The notes below the pieces were generated by a model. The model did not search any database, was not told the DNA's origin, and saw nothing but the letters and a program-made list of their open reading frames with translations. Positions 1 through 5,722 of a stretch of DNA of 16,242 bases are shown here, one piece after another. This DNA comes from Rhodobacterales bacterium UBA7416 (GTDB lineage Bacteria; Pseudomonadota; Alphaproteobacteria; Rhodobacterales; Rhodobacteraceae), in contig DKMK01000129.1 of the NCBI GenBank assembly GCA_002469545.1, forward strand, positions 1 through 16,242, in the 5' to 3' direction. Each line of letters opens with the position of its first letter. Position 1 is the stretch's first letter. The position numbers and the translations under genes are program-made.

Positions 1-716
1 CCATATTTCATCTGACCCAGCACGCGCGCCAACATATCGCCGCCAACCGCATCAATACAACCAGCCCAGGTTTCAGCCTCTAGCGGACGTTTTATAGTTT
101 CATTGATTTCCTCACGTGCCACAATCTGTGTCGCCCCTAAAGATTTCAAGTAATCTGCCGTTTCAGGACGACCAGTAACACCTGCCACTTCATAGCCAAG
201 GTTCGACAGAATAGACGTAGCAACTGATCCAACACCGCCAGCCGCCCCTGTCACCAAAACGGGGCCATCTTCTGGCTTCATGCCATGTGCCTCTAATGCC
301 ATCACGGAAAACATTGCTGTTATCCCTGCTGTACCAACCGACATTGCTTGTTTTGTTGAAATTCCATCTGGCAAAGGCACCAACCAATCAGCGTTCACAC
401 GCGTCTTTTGCGAATAACCACCCCAATGTGCTTCGCCATAACGCCAGCCAGTCAAGACCACACGATCCCCAGCCTTGTAACGAGGGTCATCTGATTTTTC
501 GACGACGCCCGCCATATCAATTCCGGGAATATGCGGATAATTACGTACCAAACCGCCACCAGGACCAATGCACAAACCATCTTTGTAGTTCACAGTAGAA
601 TAATCAACAGCCACCGTAACATTGCCATCGGGTAACTGACTTTCTTCAATTTGTTGAACGCTCGCGCTTGTTTTACCTTCGTCGTTTTTTTCGACAATCA
701 GTGCATTAAAAGTCAT
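1..716 (-). CDS. acuI: Acryloyl-CoA reductase AcuI-like (MDR family, YhdH/YhfP type), partial at the left edge
   Basis: NADPH-dependent medium-chain reductase that most likely reduces acryloyl-CoA to propionyl-CoA in the cytoplasm, the detoxifying step of acrylate/3-hydroxypropionate/DMSP cleavage pathways. About 238 N-terminal codons are in the window; the family is usually about 330 residues, so the C-terminus lies outside. The N-terminus begins MTFNALIVEKND, followed by the quinone-oxidoreductase core (VNYKDGL, PGIDMAGVV, GDRVVLTGW) and the nucleotide-binding VTGAAGGVGSVA. No zinc-site cysteines are seen, as expected for this zinc-free subfamily. The ATG at 714-716 is preceded by an AGGAT-type ribosome site. 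It diverges from a GntR-family gene across a perfect palindrome, so that regulator probably controls it. The AcuI assignment is by similarity of motifs recalled from the family; a general acrylyl-CoA/quinone reductase of the same subfamily is the alternative. Confidence 0.82.
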   Translation of the reverse strand, partial: MTFNALIVEKNDEGKTSASVQQIEESQLPDGNVTVAVDYSTVNYKDGLCIGPGGGLVRNYPHIPGIDMAGVVEKSDDPRYKAGDRVVLTGWRYGEAHWGGYSQKTRVNADWLVPLPDGISTKQAMSVGTAGITAMFSVMALEAHGMKPEDGPVLVTGAAGGVGSVATSILSNLGYEVAGVTGRPETADYLKSLGATQIVAREEINETIKRPLEAETWAGCIDAVGGDMLARVLGQMKY

Positions 717-768
717 TTTATATCCTGTCAGTTTAGGTGTTTTTCGGAATCGATCTTTGTGTTATTAA

Positions 769-792
769 TGTCAGACATTTAAATGTCTGACA
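769..792. promoter_or_regulatory. Perfect 24-bp palindrome, likely GntR/FadR-type operator
   Basis: Two 12-bp arms (TGTCAGACATTT and its exact reverse complement) abut with no spacer. Each arm also holds its own small dyad TGTC-N-GACA (769-777 and 784-792, centres 15 bp apart), so the element can be read as two operators in one. It lies 52 bp upstream of the acuI-like start and 18 bp upstream of the GntR-family start. On the minus strand a TTGTCA (793-788) and a CATTAA (770-765) spaced by 17 bp fall in the palindrome, so a bound repressor would cover a plausible acuI promoter. The link to the neighbouring regulator is inference from position and symmetry. Confidence 0.72.
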
Positions 793-810
793 AATGAAAA
801 GTGATTACCC

Positions 811-1548
811 ATGCTCTACGCACTCGATCAAAACGGGGATTTATCTGTTCAAATCGCCAAAAAACTCCGCAATGCCATTATCGAGGGCACGTTATTGGTT
901 GATGAACGCCTGCCGTCGGAGAAAGAGCTATGTGACAGGTTTTCCGTGTCTCGTCCCACCGTGCGAGAAGCGTTAAAACGACTAGCAGCGCAGAACTTGA
1001 TCCGTACACAACGTGGCGCTTCTGGCGGAGCCTTTGTTAATCGTATCAGCTATAACGATGCTTATCCTCGGCATATAACGACGTCTACTTTGCTGTTGTC
1101 GATGAATGACATAACCTTTGAAACCGCATGCGAGGCACGCTTTGCAATTGAGCAAGCATGTATTCCATTGGCCGCAAAGCGCCGCGAACCTGATCACCTC
1201 GCGGAAATGCGCGCCGAAATCCACCGCCAAGGCCAAGAAGGGCTAAGCGATGTTGGGTTTTGCGATTCAGACGTTAGCTTTCACAAAGCAATGGTTCATG
1301 CAGCTGGAAATCCTGTTTTGCGCTTTCAAATCGCCAGTGCAATTGAAGCAATGCAACCATTGATGAACATGATTACATTCACACAGCGCAATCGTGCGAT
1401 GATCATTGGGATACATACCACAATTGCTGATGCCATCGAAAACCACGATCCTATTGTGGCTTCAAGTGGCCTAACTGAATTGGCCGACTATACAATTTCC
1501 TTAGGTAAACAAATGCGAACAATACAAAAAACGGCGAAAGAAACTTAG
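811..1548 (+). CDS. GntR-family transcriptional regulator, FadR/FCD subfamily
   Basis: A 245-residue DNA-binding regulator. The N-terminal winged helix (about residues 10-75) shows the GntR signature LPSEKELCDRFSVSRPTVREALKRL, and the wing TQRGASGGAFV follows. The C-terminal part is an all-helical FCD ligand domain with the metal-site pieces DVSFHKAMVHAAGNPVL and GIHTTIADAI. The third histidine usually found near the last helix seems absent (ELADYTISL there), so ligand or metal binding may differ. The ATG at 811 has only a weak ribosome site (GAAAAG region); an overlapping ATG at 794 is in another frame. It diverges from the acuI-like gene and probably represses it and itself through the palindrome at 769-792. 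In marine roseobacters GntR-type regulators are known beside DMSP/acrylate genes, but the effector here cannot be read from sequence. Confidence 0.9.
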   Translation: MLYALDQNGDLSVQIAKKLRNAIIEGTLLVDERLPSEKELCDRFSVSRPTVREALKRLAAQNLIRTQRGASGGAFVNRISYNDAYPRHITTSTLLLSMNDITFETACEARFAIEQACIPLAAKRREPDHLAEMRAEIHRQGQEGLSDVGFCDSDVSFHKAMVHAAGNPVLRFQIASAIEAMQPLMNMITFTQRNRAMIIGIHTTIADAIENHDPIVASSGLTELADYTISLGKQMRTIQKTAKET

Positions 1549-1571
1549 ACTTTGGACAATGCAAAACTTGA

Positions 1572-1600
1572 TTGATACCCGCTATTGTATCCCCTATACC
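1572..1600 (+). promoter_or_regulatory. Probable sigma-70 promoter of tRNA-Arg
   Basis: A -35 element TTGATA (1572-1577), a 17-bp spacer and a -10 element TATACC (1595-1600) place transcription start near 1607, four bases ahead of the mature tRNA 5' end. The spacing and closeness to the tRNA support it; no other candidate fits as well. Confidence 0.55.
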
Positions 1601-1610
1601 CCGCACAGAT

Positions 1611-1687
<77 letters not shown>

Positions 1688-1767
1688 TTTGAACTAAATT
1701 ACCTACATTTTCAAACACGCGTCTTCCCCTTCACAAACTGAAGTTAAATAATAGATGCCATCGAATG

Positions 1768-1781
1768 TTGTTAAAGATCAA
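1768..1781 (+). promoter_or_regulatory. FNR/DNR-type box (TTG-N8-CAA) with class II promoter ahead of the DUF1858 gene
   Basis: TTGTTAAAGATCAA differs from the FNR/DNR consensus TTGAT-N4-ATCAA at one core position. A -10-like TACGAT lies at 1803-1808, centred 31 bp after the box centre, which would put the box near -41 of a start at about 1815. This favours translation beginning at the ATG at 1854, since the longer reading frame would place the box inside the gene. Confidence 0.5.
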
Positions 1782-1853
1782 AGACACCATTCATTTTCAG
1801 TTTACGATACTTGTGACAACCTATTGAAACGATTGGACGGACGAAAACTTGCC

Positions 1854-2087
1854 ATGAGGTCGAAATACGCACTCAACAACGAACTGAACGTAAAAGAGAT
1901 TTTGGACAATTGGCCCGAAACTCTTTCTGTGTTTTTAAAGCATGGATTGCTCTGTGTTGGATGTTCAGTTGCACCATTTCATACGATCACAGAGGCTTGC
2001 ATTGAACATAAATTAGACGAAGCTGTCATACGTAGCGCACTGTTTAACGCGGTCCGTTCGGCATCATCCAGTAGCACCACTGAGTAA
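1854..2087 (+). CDS. DUF1858-domain protein (hybrid-cluster-associated type), about 77 residues
   Basis: A small cytoplasmic protein with the DUF1858 pattern: NVKEILDNWPETLSVFLKHG, then the cysteine motif LLCVGCSVAPFHTITEAC. CxxC-type proteins of this family are commonly found beside denitrification and nitric-oxide-stress genes and are thought to act in redox or NO-related chemistry; the reaction is not known. The same frame is open back to an ATG at 1755 (110 residues), but the extra 33 residues do not look like the domain, and a good TTG-N8-CAA box plus -10 falls within them, so I prefer the ATG at 1854. Its ribosome site (GGACGG, 13 bases away) is weak, so the start is not settled. Its 3' end overlaps the convergent Crp/Fnr gene by 24 bp. 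Confidence 0.75.
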   Translation: MRSKYALNNELNVKEILDNWPETLSVFLKHGLLCVGCSVAPFHTITEACIEHKLDEAVIRSALFNAVRSASSSSTTE

Positions 2088-2840
2088 TACAAGTTGATGA
2101 GGTTCCGTCACAGTAACTTTGCTGCGTTTGCTTGCGACAATGCCAGATTTTTCCCACGCGCTTAACAATCGACTGACCGTATGCAAGGTCGTTCCAGTCA
2201 TATCCGAAATATTTTGACGGGTTATAGGAAAATCGATTTCAATACCGTCCGGTACTTTTCTTCCAGCCTGATTGATAAGGCGTAACAAAACGCACGCGAC
2301 ACGTTGTTCGACCTGTTGGGTTGCCATCTCTACAATGCGCTTGTTCATTTCATCCAACCGCTCGCCTACCACTTTGTATGTCTCCGTCGCAAAGCCGTCG
2401 TATGTGGCAACAAACCTGTCCCACATCACATTTGGCCAATACAATGCCAAACACTCATCGGCGGCAACAGATGTTGCTGGATAAGTTGCCTTTCCCAAGC
2501 CGGCAGCGATGCCAAACAATTGGCCGCTGGCAATGTGAAGTGCAATGACTTGTTCACCGTCTGGGGTCATCTTCACAACACGAATATGCCCATCCAACAG
2601 TAAAAAAAACTTTTCTGCCGTATCGCCCTGGTCAAAAAACGCATCACCCGCGTTTATGCGAACAGGGGTTGCAGCATCCAATATCTGTCTGATCTGGGAT
2701 CTGTCCAATTTTCGAAATGGCGGTAGGTTAGTTAGTAAACTTTCGTCAAGTTTTTTCAAAATACACCGTCCCAGTTTGCTCCACCGCAACAAGCGATGCG
2801 CATTCCTAACATAGATTGGCCTCAAGACAAACGAGTCCAT
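2064..2840 (-). CDS. Crp/Fnr-family regulator, DNR/NnrR-like, probable nitrogen-oxide sensor
   Basis: Has a cyclic-nucleotide-binding-fold sensor (about residues 40-155 counted from 2840, with FFDQGDTAEKFFLLLDGHIRV), a long dimer helix, and a C-terminal Crp-type helix-turn-helix with ITRQNISDMTGTTLHTVSRLL. The TVSR recognition-helix motif is that of proteins binding TTG-N8-CAA sites. FNR's cluster cysteines are absent, so it is not an oxygen-sensing FNR; DNR/NnrR-type NO sensing is the likely mode given its place beside nirK. The frame is open to 3038, but that would overlap pseudoazurin. The ATG at 2840 gives 258 residues; a TTG at 2757-2759 with GGGACGG upstream gives 231 residues, which is nearer the family norm and would leave the box at 2776-2789 outside the gene. 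Likely activates pseudoazurin, nirK and the DUF1858 gene. Confidence 0.87.
   Translation of the reverse strand: MDSFVLRPIYVRNAHRLLRWSKLGRCILKKLDESLLTNLPPFRKLDRSQIRQILDAATPVRINAGDAFFDQGDTAEKFFLLLDGHIRVVKMTPDGEQVIALHIASGQLFGIAAGLGKATYPATSVAADECLALYWPNVMWDRFVATYDGFATETYKVVGERLDEMNKRIVEMATQQVEQRVACVLLRLINQAGRKVPDGIEIDFPITRQNISDMTGTTLHTVSRLLSAWEKSGIVASKRSKVTVTEPHQLVLLSGATG
2776..2789 (+). promoter_or_regulatory. FNR/DNR-type box (TTG-N8-CAA) and promoter of pseudoazurin
   Basis: TTGCTCCACCGCAA, with a -10-like TAGATT at 2812-2817 centred 32 bp after the box centre, giving a class II (-41.5) layout and a start near 2824, 39 bases before the pseudoazurin ATG. The inner symmetry is weak. The site lies within the 5' part of the divergent regulator gene if that gene starts at 2840, or just upstream of it if it starts at 2759, where it could also serve autoregulation. 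Confidence 0.5.
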
Positions 2841-2862
2841 CAATCGACGAAAGGAAATTTCG

Positions 2863-3294
2863 ATGTTTGGAAAAATAATTGCCTCTGGTGCTGTGCTTAT
2901 GCTGTTTGCAGGTATGGCTGGTGCTGAAACGATAGAAGTAAAGATGTTAAACAAGGGGGAAGCAGGAACGATGGTTTTTGAGCCCGCCTTTATTGCCGCT
3001 ATGCCCGGTGACACAATAACATTTTTGGCCACTGACAAAGGTCACAATGCCGAAACCATCAAAGGCATGTTACCTGAAGGCGCAGAAAAGTTCAAAAGTG
3101 CATTGGGCAAAGAGTTTTCTATTACGCTGAACGAAGAAGGTATATACGGCATTAAATGTTCGCCACACTATGCCTTGGGAATGGTTGCATTAATCCAAGT
3201 TGGCGAAGCTACAAACCTTGAAGATGCTGCAGCTGTGAAACAAAAAGGCAAAGCTAAAAAACGTTTTCCTGGTTTGTTTGATCAGGTGAATTAG
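2863..3294 (+). CDS. Pseudoazurin, periplasmic blue copper electron carrier
   Basis: A 143-residue precursor with a signal peptide (MFGKIIASGAVLMLFAGMAGA) probably cleaved before ETIEV. After removing 21 residues the copper ligands fall at His40 (GHNAE), Cys78, His81 (CSPH) and Met86 (ALGM), exactly the pseudoazurin numbering. It carries single electrons in the periplasm, from the cytochrome bc1/cytochrome pool to copper nitrite reductase. The C-terminus is lysine-rich (KQKGKAKKRF), fitting the positive surface used for docking to NirK. Start is supported by AAGGA seven bases ahead of the ATG. It is monocistronic, with a DNR-type box upstream and a hairpin downstream, and shares its short cluster with nirK and nirV, its presumed partner genes. 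Confidence 0.95.
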   Translation: MFGKIIASGAVLMLFAGMAGAETIEVKMLNKGEAGTMVFEPAFIAAMPGDTITFLATDKGHNAETIKGMLPEGAEKFKSALGKEFSITLNEEGIYGIKCSPHYALGMVALIQVGEATNLEDAAAVKQKGKAKKRFPGLFDQVN

Positions 3295-3316
3295 TAGCCC
3301 AAGCTATGCGTTTATT

Positions 3317-3345
3317 AAGGGGTGGCACATAACATGTCGCCCCTT
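3317..3345. terminator. Bidirectional hairpin terminator between pseudoazurin and nirV
   Basis: AAGGGGTGGCA (3317-3327) pairs with TGTCGCCCCTT (3335-3345), two G-U pairs allowed, around a 7-base loop. It lies between two convergent genes 23 bp past the pseudoazurin stop and 12 bp past the nirV stop. The T tract is short on the plus side (CTTT), so strength is uncertain. Confidence 0.6.
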
Positions 3346-3356
3346 TGTATGAGATA

Positions 3357-4169
3357 CTATAATTCACGCACCAATCGTATTCCCAAATTGTCCGGTGGAA
3401 TTCCAACGGCACATCCCCCGCTTTTTGCATCACGTACAAAGTCGATAATATAAGCACGGTGTTTACCCTGCGCGATACGCACGCCACAGTAATCGTTGCG
3501 GTTTAGGACATGCTGTCCATCCATCGAAACTTGTCCGTTTGTTTGACAGCCAGTTGTCCATTCCCAAACATTCCCGTTGATGTCTGCTACACCCAAATCG
3601 TTTTCCCCAAAGTTGCCAAGTGGGCGCAATTCAGGATCAGAATTCCCGCGCTTAGCGGCCTCTTCTGAATACCGTTTAATCCATAGCTTTGAGGGATCTG
3701 CACTGTTGGAAATGTCACCCAGAATGTTTTCGTGAAAACGATCACCCGCCGCACGCACCCATTCTGCATCGGTTGGCAAGCGCCATGTTTGCCCAGTCTT
3801 CTTTGACAGCCACGCTGCATAAACTTGGGCGTCGATAAAACTGACATTCACCTGCGCAAATGTTTTGTCTTTCGTGCTGTCACTTGGGTAACAAGCCCTA
3901 TCAAATACACAAAGATCGTAATCGGCCTGACTGACATGATATTTCATTATATCATATGGTTGGTTCGCAAGACGACGCTCAATAGGCGCGTCAACCAAAC
4001 GTGTTTCAATTCGAAAGTCCCCGGCTGGACGATATTCAAATTGGCCTGCATCGATCCGTATTGCTTCGGGGATTTCGACATCTACCCCTTGGGTTTTCAG
4101 GAATGCAAATGACGTCAATATAACCGCAGACACCGCGATGGATAATGTAAATATGAATCCGTTTTTCAT
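3357..4169 (-). CDS. nirV: NirV, formylglycine-generating-enzyme-like (SUMF1) protein of the nitrite reductase cluster
   Basis: A 270-residue protein with an N-terminal membrane anchor or uncleaved signal (about residues 4-24, hydrophobic after MKNG) and an exported SUMF1/FGE-type domain: TWRLPTDAEWVRAA (128-141), GVADINGNVWEWTTGC (193-208), YCGVRIAQGKHRAY, GGCAVGIPPDNLGIRLVREL. In alphaproteobacterial denitrifiers nirV follows nirK; its biochemical role is not established. The canonical RGGSW and C-terminal cysteine arrangement of true formylglycine enzymes is not seen, though five cysteines occur (87, 93, 208, 228, 253). I chose the ATG at 4169 because GGAG lies eight bases upstream and it begins at the signal; the frame is open to 4229. 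It lies 80 bp downstream of nirK on the same strand, after a hairpin, and is probably transcribed from the nirK promoter. Confidence 0.9.
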   Translation of the reverse strand: MKNGFIFTLSIAVSAVILTSFAFLKTQGVDVEIPEAIRIDAGQFEYRPAGDFRIETRLVDAPIERRLANQPYDIMKYHVSQADYDLCVFDRACYPSDSTKDKTFAQVNVSFIDAQVYAAWLSKKTGQTWRLPTDAEWVRAAGDRFHENILGDISNSADPSKLWIKRYSEEAAKRGNSDPELRPLGNFGENDLGVADINGNVWEWTTGCQTNGQVSMDGQHVLNRNDYCGVRIAQGKHRAYIIDFVRDAKSGGCAVGIPPDNLGIRLVREL

Positions 4170-4187
4170 GTCGATTACTCCAATTAT

Positions 4188-4217
4188 AGAAAAGGGTGAT
4201 CGTTCGCGCGACCACCC
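4188..4217 (-). terminator. Hairpin with T tract between nirK and nirV (possible attenuator)
   Basis: Read on the minus strand: GGGTG (4217-4213) pairs with CACCC (4198-4194), with a further four pairs inside after one mismatch and a small loop, followed by TTTTCT (4193-4188). It would partly terminate nirK messages before nirV, whose ribosome site is only a few bases further on, and could set a NirK-to-NirV ratio. Confidence 0.5.
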
Positions 4218-4249
4218 CAATCCAAACAACTTACCAAGAAGGGATTTAT

Positions 4250-5398
4250 TTATGGCAGAGCCGTTTTTCCTTCGTATGCTGCATCGTATTCTGTGGGGGC
4301 TTCGACTTGTTCCATCAAGTCATTGTTCCACTCACCACCGACCACAACGTGTGCCGTTGCACCAAGGTTTACGGCCTCGATCAGGTTGTGATTTACATAT
4401 GCATACACACCAGGTTGTAAGAACCGATACAACGCTGCGCCTGCAGATCCACCGCGTATAAACCACGTTTCTAGATCGCGATCAGGCGTGTTGTTAAACT
4501 TACCCGCTTCCCAAACCAGATCACCGTGTCCACCAATTAGGTGTGGGCGGCTGTCACGGTTTGCTTGGCTGTGAATGAACAAAACATTCTCGCCTTGTTC
4601 CGCAATCAATGCGTTTTCACCGGTCAATGCACCGACTTTGCCATTAAAAGTGACATGTGTTGGGATCAACCCATTCATTACCTCTAATGTGTCTGGGTAA
4701 CTGTCACCGGCGTCCTCATAGCGTTTATAATTTCCATCCTCATCTTTGGGAATGTAGAAATCATTTTCGCCAATATAGTAGGCACGGTCATAGCTTACCG
4801 ATTTACCCATGTGATCCTTTAGACCATCACGCGGTAACACCATAATGGCGCCCGACATGCCAGACACAACGTGCCATGGGATCATTGGTCCACCTGGGGC
4901 GCAGTGATAAACGAATGTACCTGGTCGCGTAGCTTTGAACCGCAGAACAACTTTTTCACCTGGGTTTACAAGCGTCAAGGAGCCGCCCCCCAAAGCGCCA
5001 GTCGCCGCGTGGAAATCAATATTGTGCTGCATCAAGTTTTCGGGTGGGTTGTACAATGTCAGTTCGACATAATCGCCTTCGTGCACCACCATCATCGGGC
5101 CAGGCATTGATCCGTTAAACGTCATCGCCTGCAGATATGCACCATCCGCAACTTGGACTTCTTTTTCGATGATTTTCATTTCAAACTTAACCAAAGATGG
5201 GCCAGACGTTGCAACCTGTTCATGCGCATGCACGAATGGTGGTGCAACCAACTTATGTTTGCGCACTGGTAGTGAAGACAGATCAACTGGCTTGGCCGCT
5301 GATGTATCCATCACTTCTTCTGCCACTGCTTCCGTGACAACAAATTGGGCTGTTGCGATCGCTGCACCAGCCATTAAAGCCGCTCTACGTGTAATCAT
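4250..5398 (-). CDS. nirK: Copper-containing nitrite reductase NirK (nitrite to nitric oxide)
   Basis: A 382-residue precursor of the trimeric periplasmic enzyme that reduces nitrite to NO. A twin-arginine signal (MITRRAALMAG, processed near AVAEE) sends it folded to the periplasm. Two cupredoxin domains follow. Type 1 copper ligands: His125, Cys166, His176, Met181. Type 2 ligands: His130, His165, His337. Catalytic Asp128 and His286 are both present. The segment HCAPGGPMIPWH has one residue more between Cys and His than the Alcaligenes/Achromobacter enzymes, as I recall for Rhodobacter-type NirK. All key residues are intact, so it should be active. AAGGAG lies six bases ahead of the ATG. A symmetric DNR-type box at 5464-5477 provides control. 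Electron donor: the pseudoazurin encoded nearby. Confidence 0.98.
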   Translation of the reverse strand: MITRRAALMAGAAIATAQFVVTEAVAEEVMDTSAAKPVDLSSLPVRKHKLVAPPFVHAHEQVATSGPSLVKFEMKIIEKEVQVADGAYLQAMTFNGSMPGPMMVVHEGDYVELTLYNPPENLMQHNIDFHAATGALGGGSLTLVNPGEKVVLRFKATRPGTFVYHCAPGGPMIPWHVVSGMSGAIMVLPRDGLKDHMGKSVSYDRAYYIGENDFYIPKDEDGNYKRYEDAGDSYPDTLEVMNGLIPTHVTFNGKVGALTGENALIAEQGENVLFIHSQANRDSRPHLIGGHGDLVWEAGKFNNTPDRDLETWFIRGGSAGAALYRFLQPGVYAYVNHNLIEAVNLGATAHVVVGGEWNNDLMEQVEAPTEYDAAYEGKTALP

Positions 5399-5435
5399 TT
5401 CTTGCTCCTTCGCGTTTTCGATTATCTCGAAAGAG

Positions 5436-5477
5436 TAATTAACTTAGTTAGACATTTGCCTCATTGTGCTGGCACAA
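5436..5477 (-). promoter_or_regulatory. nirK promoter with symmetric FNR/DNR box (TTGTGC-TG-GCACAA)
   Basis: The box at 5464-5477 has two perfect 6-bp arms around TG and fits TTG-N8-CAA. On the minus strand a -10-like TAATTA (5441-5436) is centred 32 bp from the box centre, which places the box at about -41.5 of a start near 5429, the class II activator position. The leader would be about 30 bases. The nearby Crp/Fnr protein is the obvious candidate activator; that link is inference. Confidence 0.7.
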
Positions 5478-5478
5478 G

Positions 5479-5499
5479 GTTCTTTTCGATAGAAAGAAC
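5479..5499. repeat. Inverted repeat GTTCTTT-N7-AAAGAAC adjoining the nirK DNR box
   Basis: Two perfect 7-bp arms (5479-5485 and 5493-5499) begin one base beyond the DNR box on its upstream side relative to nirK. Symmetry and position suggest a second protein-binding site; no family consensus was recognised. Confidence 0.45.
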
Positions 5500-5537
5500 G
5501 AAAGATCAGGAACACACATTTCCACATGTCAGGGACT

Positions 5538-5585
5538 GCATTCTAACCACCAGAGGTAATGCAACACTGGTCGATTTTAGAATGC
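5538..5585. repeat. Widely spaced inverted repeat GCATTCTAA ... TTAGAATGC
   Basis: Perfect 9-bp arms at 5538-5546 and 5577-5585 separated by 30 bases, upstream of the FAD oxidoreductase gene. TGCATT at 5537-5542 can also pair with AATGCA at 5558-5563. It may be an operator (the IclR protein encoded at 10974-11753 is a candidate) or a leader RNA switch; neither is shown. Confidence 0.4.
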
Positions 5586-5722
5586 TTAATGTAATTATAT
5601 ATTGATAAGGATTCATTTCATGGGCCAGATGCAAAAACCTTGCAAAGGGCGATTTTTCTGCGCAATTTGCCTTAAACTGAATCTCGAAAACCAAGCTCTA
5701 ACCAAACAGGAAAATTCGTTCG

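Larger units (their letters stand above)
5399..5722. other. 324-bp divergent intergenic region between nirK and the FAD oxidoreductase gene
   Basis: The only gene-free stretch over 300 bp. The nirK half holds a ribosome site, a -10-like element, the DNR box (5464-5477) and an adjoining 7-bp-arm dyad (5479-5499). The other half holds a 9-bp-arm inverted repeat (5538-5546/5577-5585), a TATATT at 5598-5603 that could be a -10 without a convincing -35, and AGGA upstream of the ATG at 5723. No RNA gene was recognised. Confidence 0.7.

Noticed and set aside
2064..2840. True oxygen-sensing FNR.
   Set aside because: The N-terminal cysteine set needed for the 4Fe-4S cluster is absent; only scattered cysteines are present.
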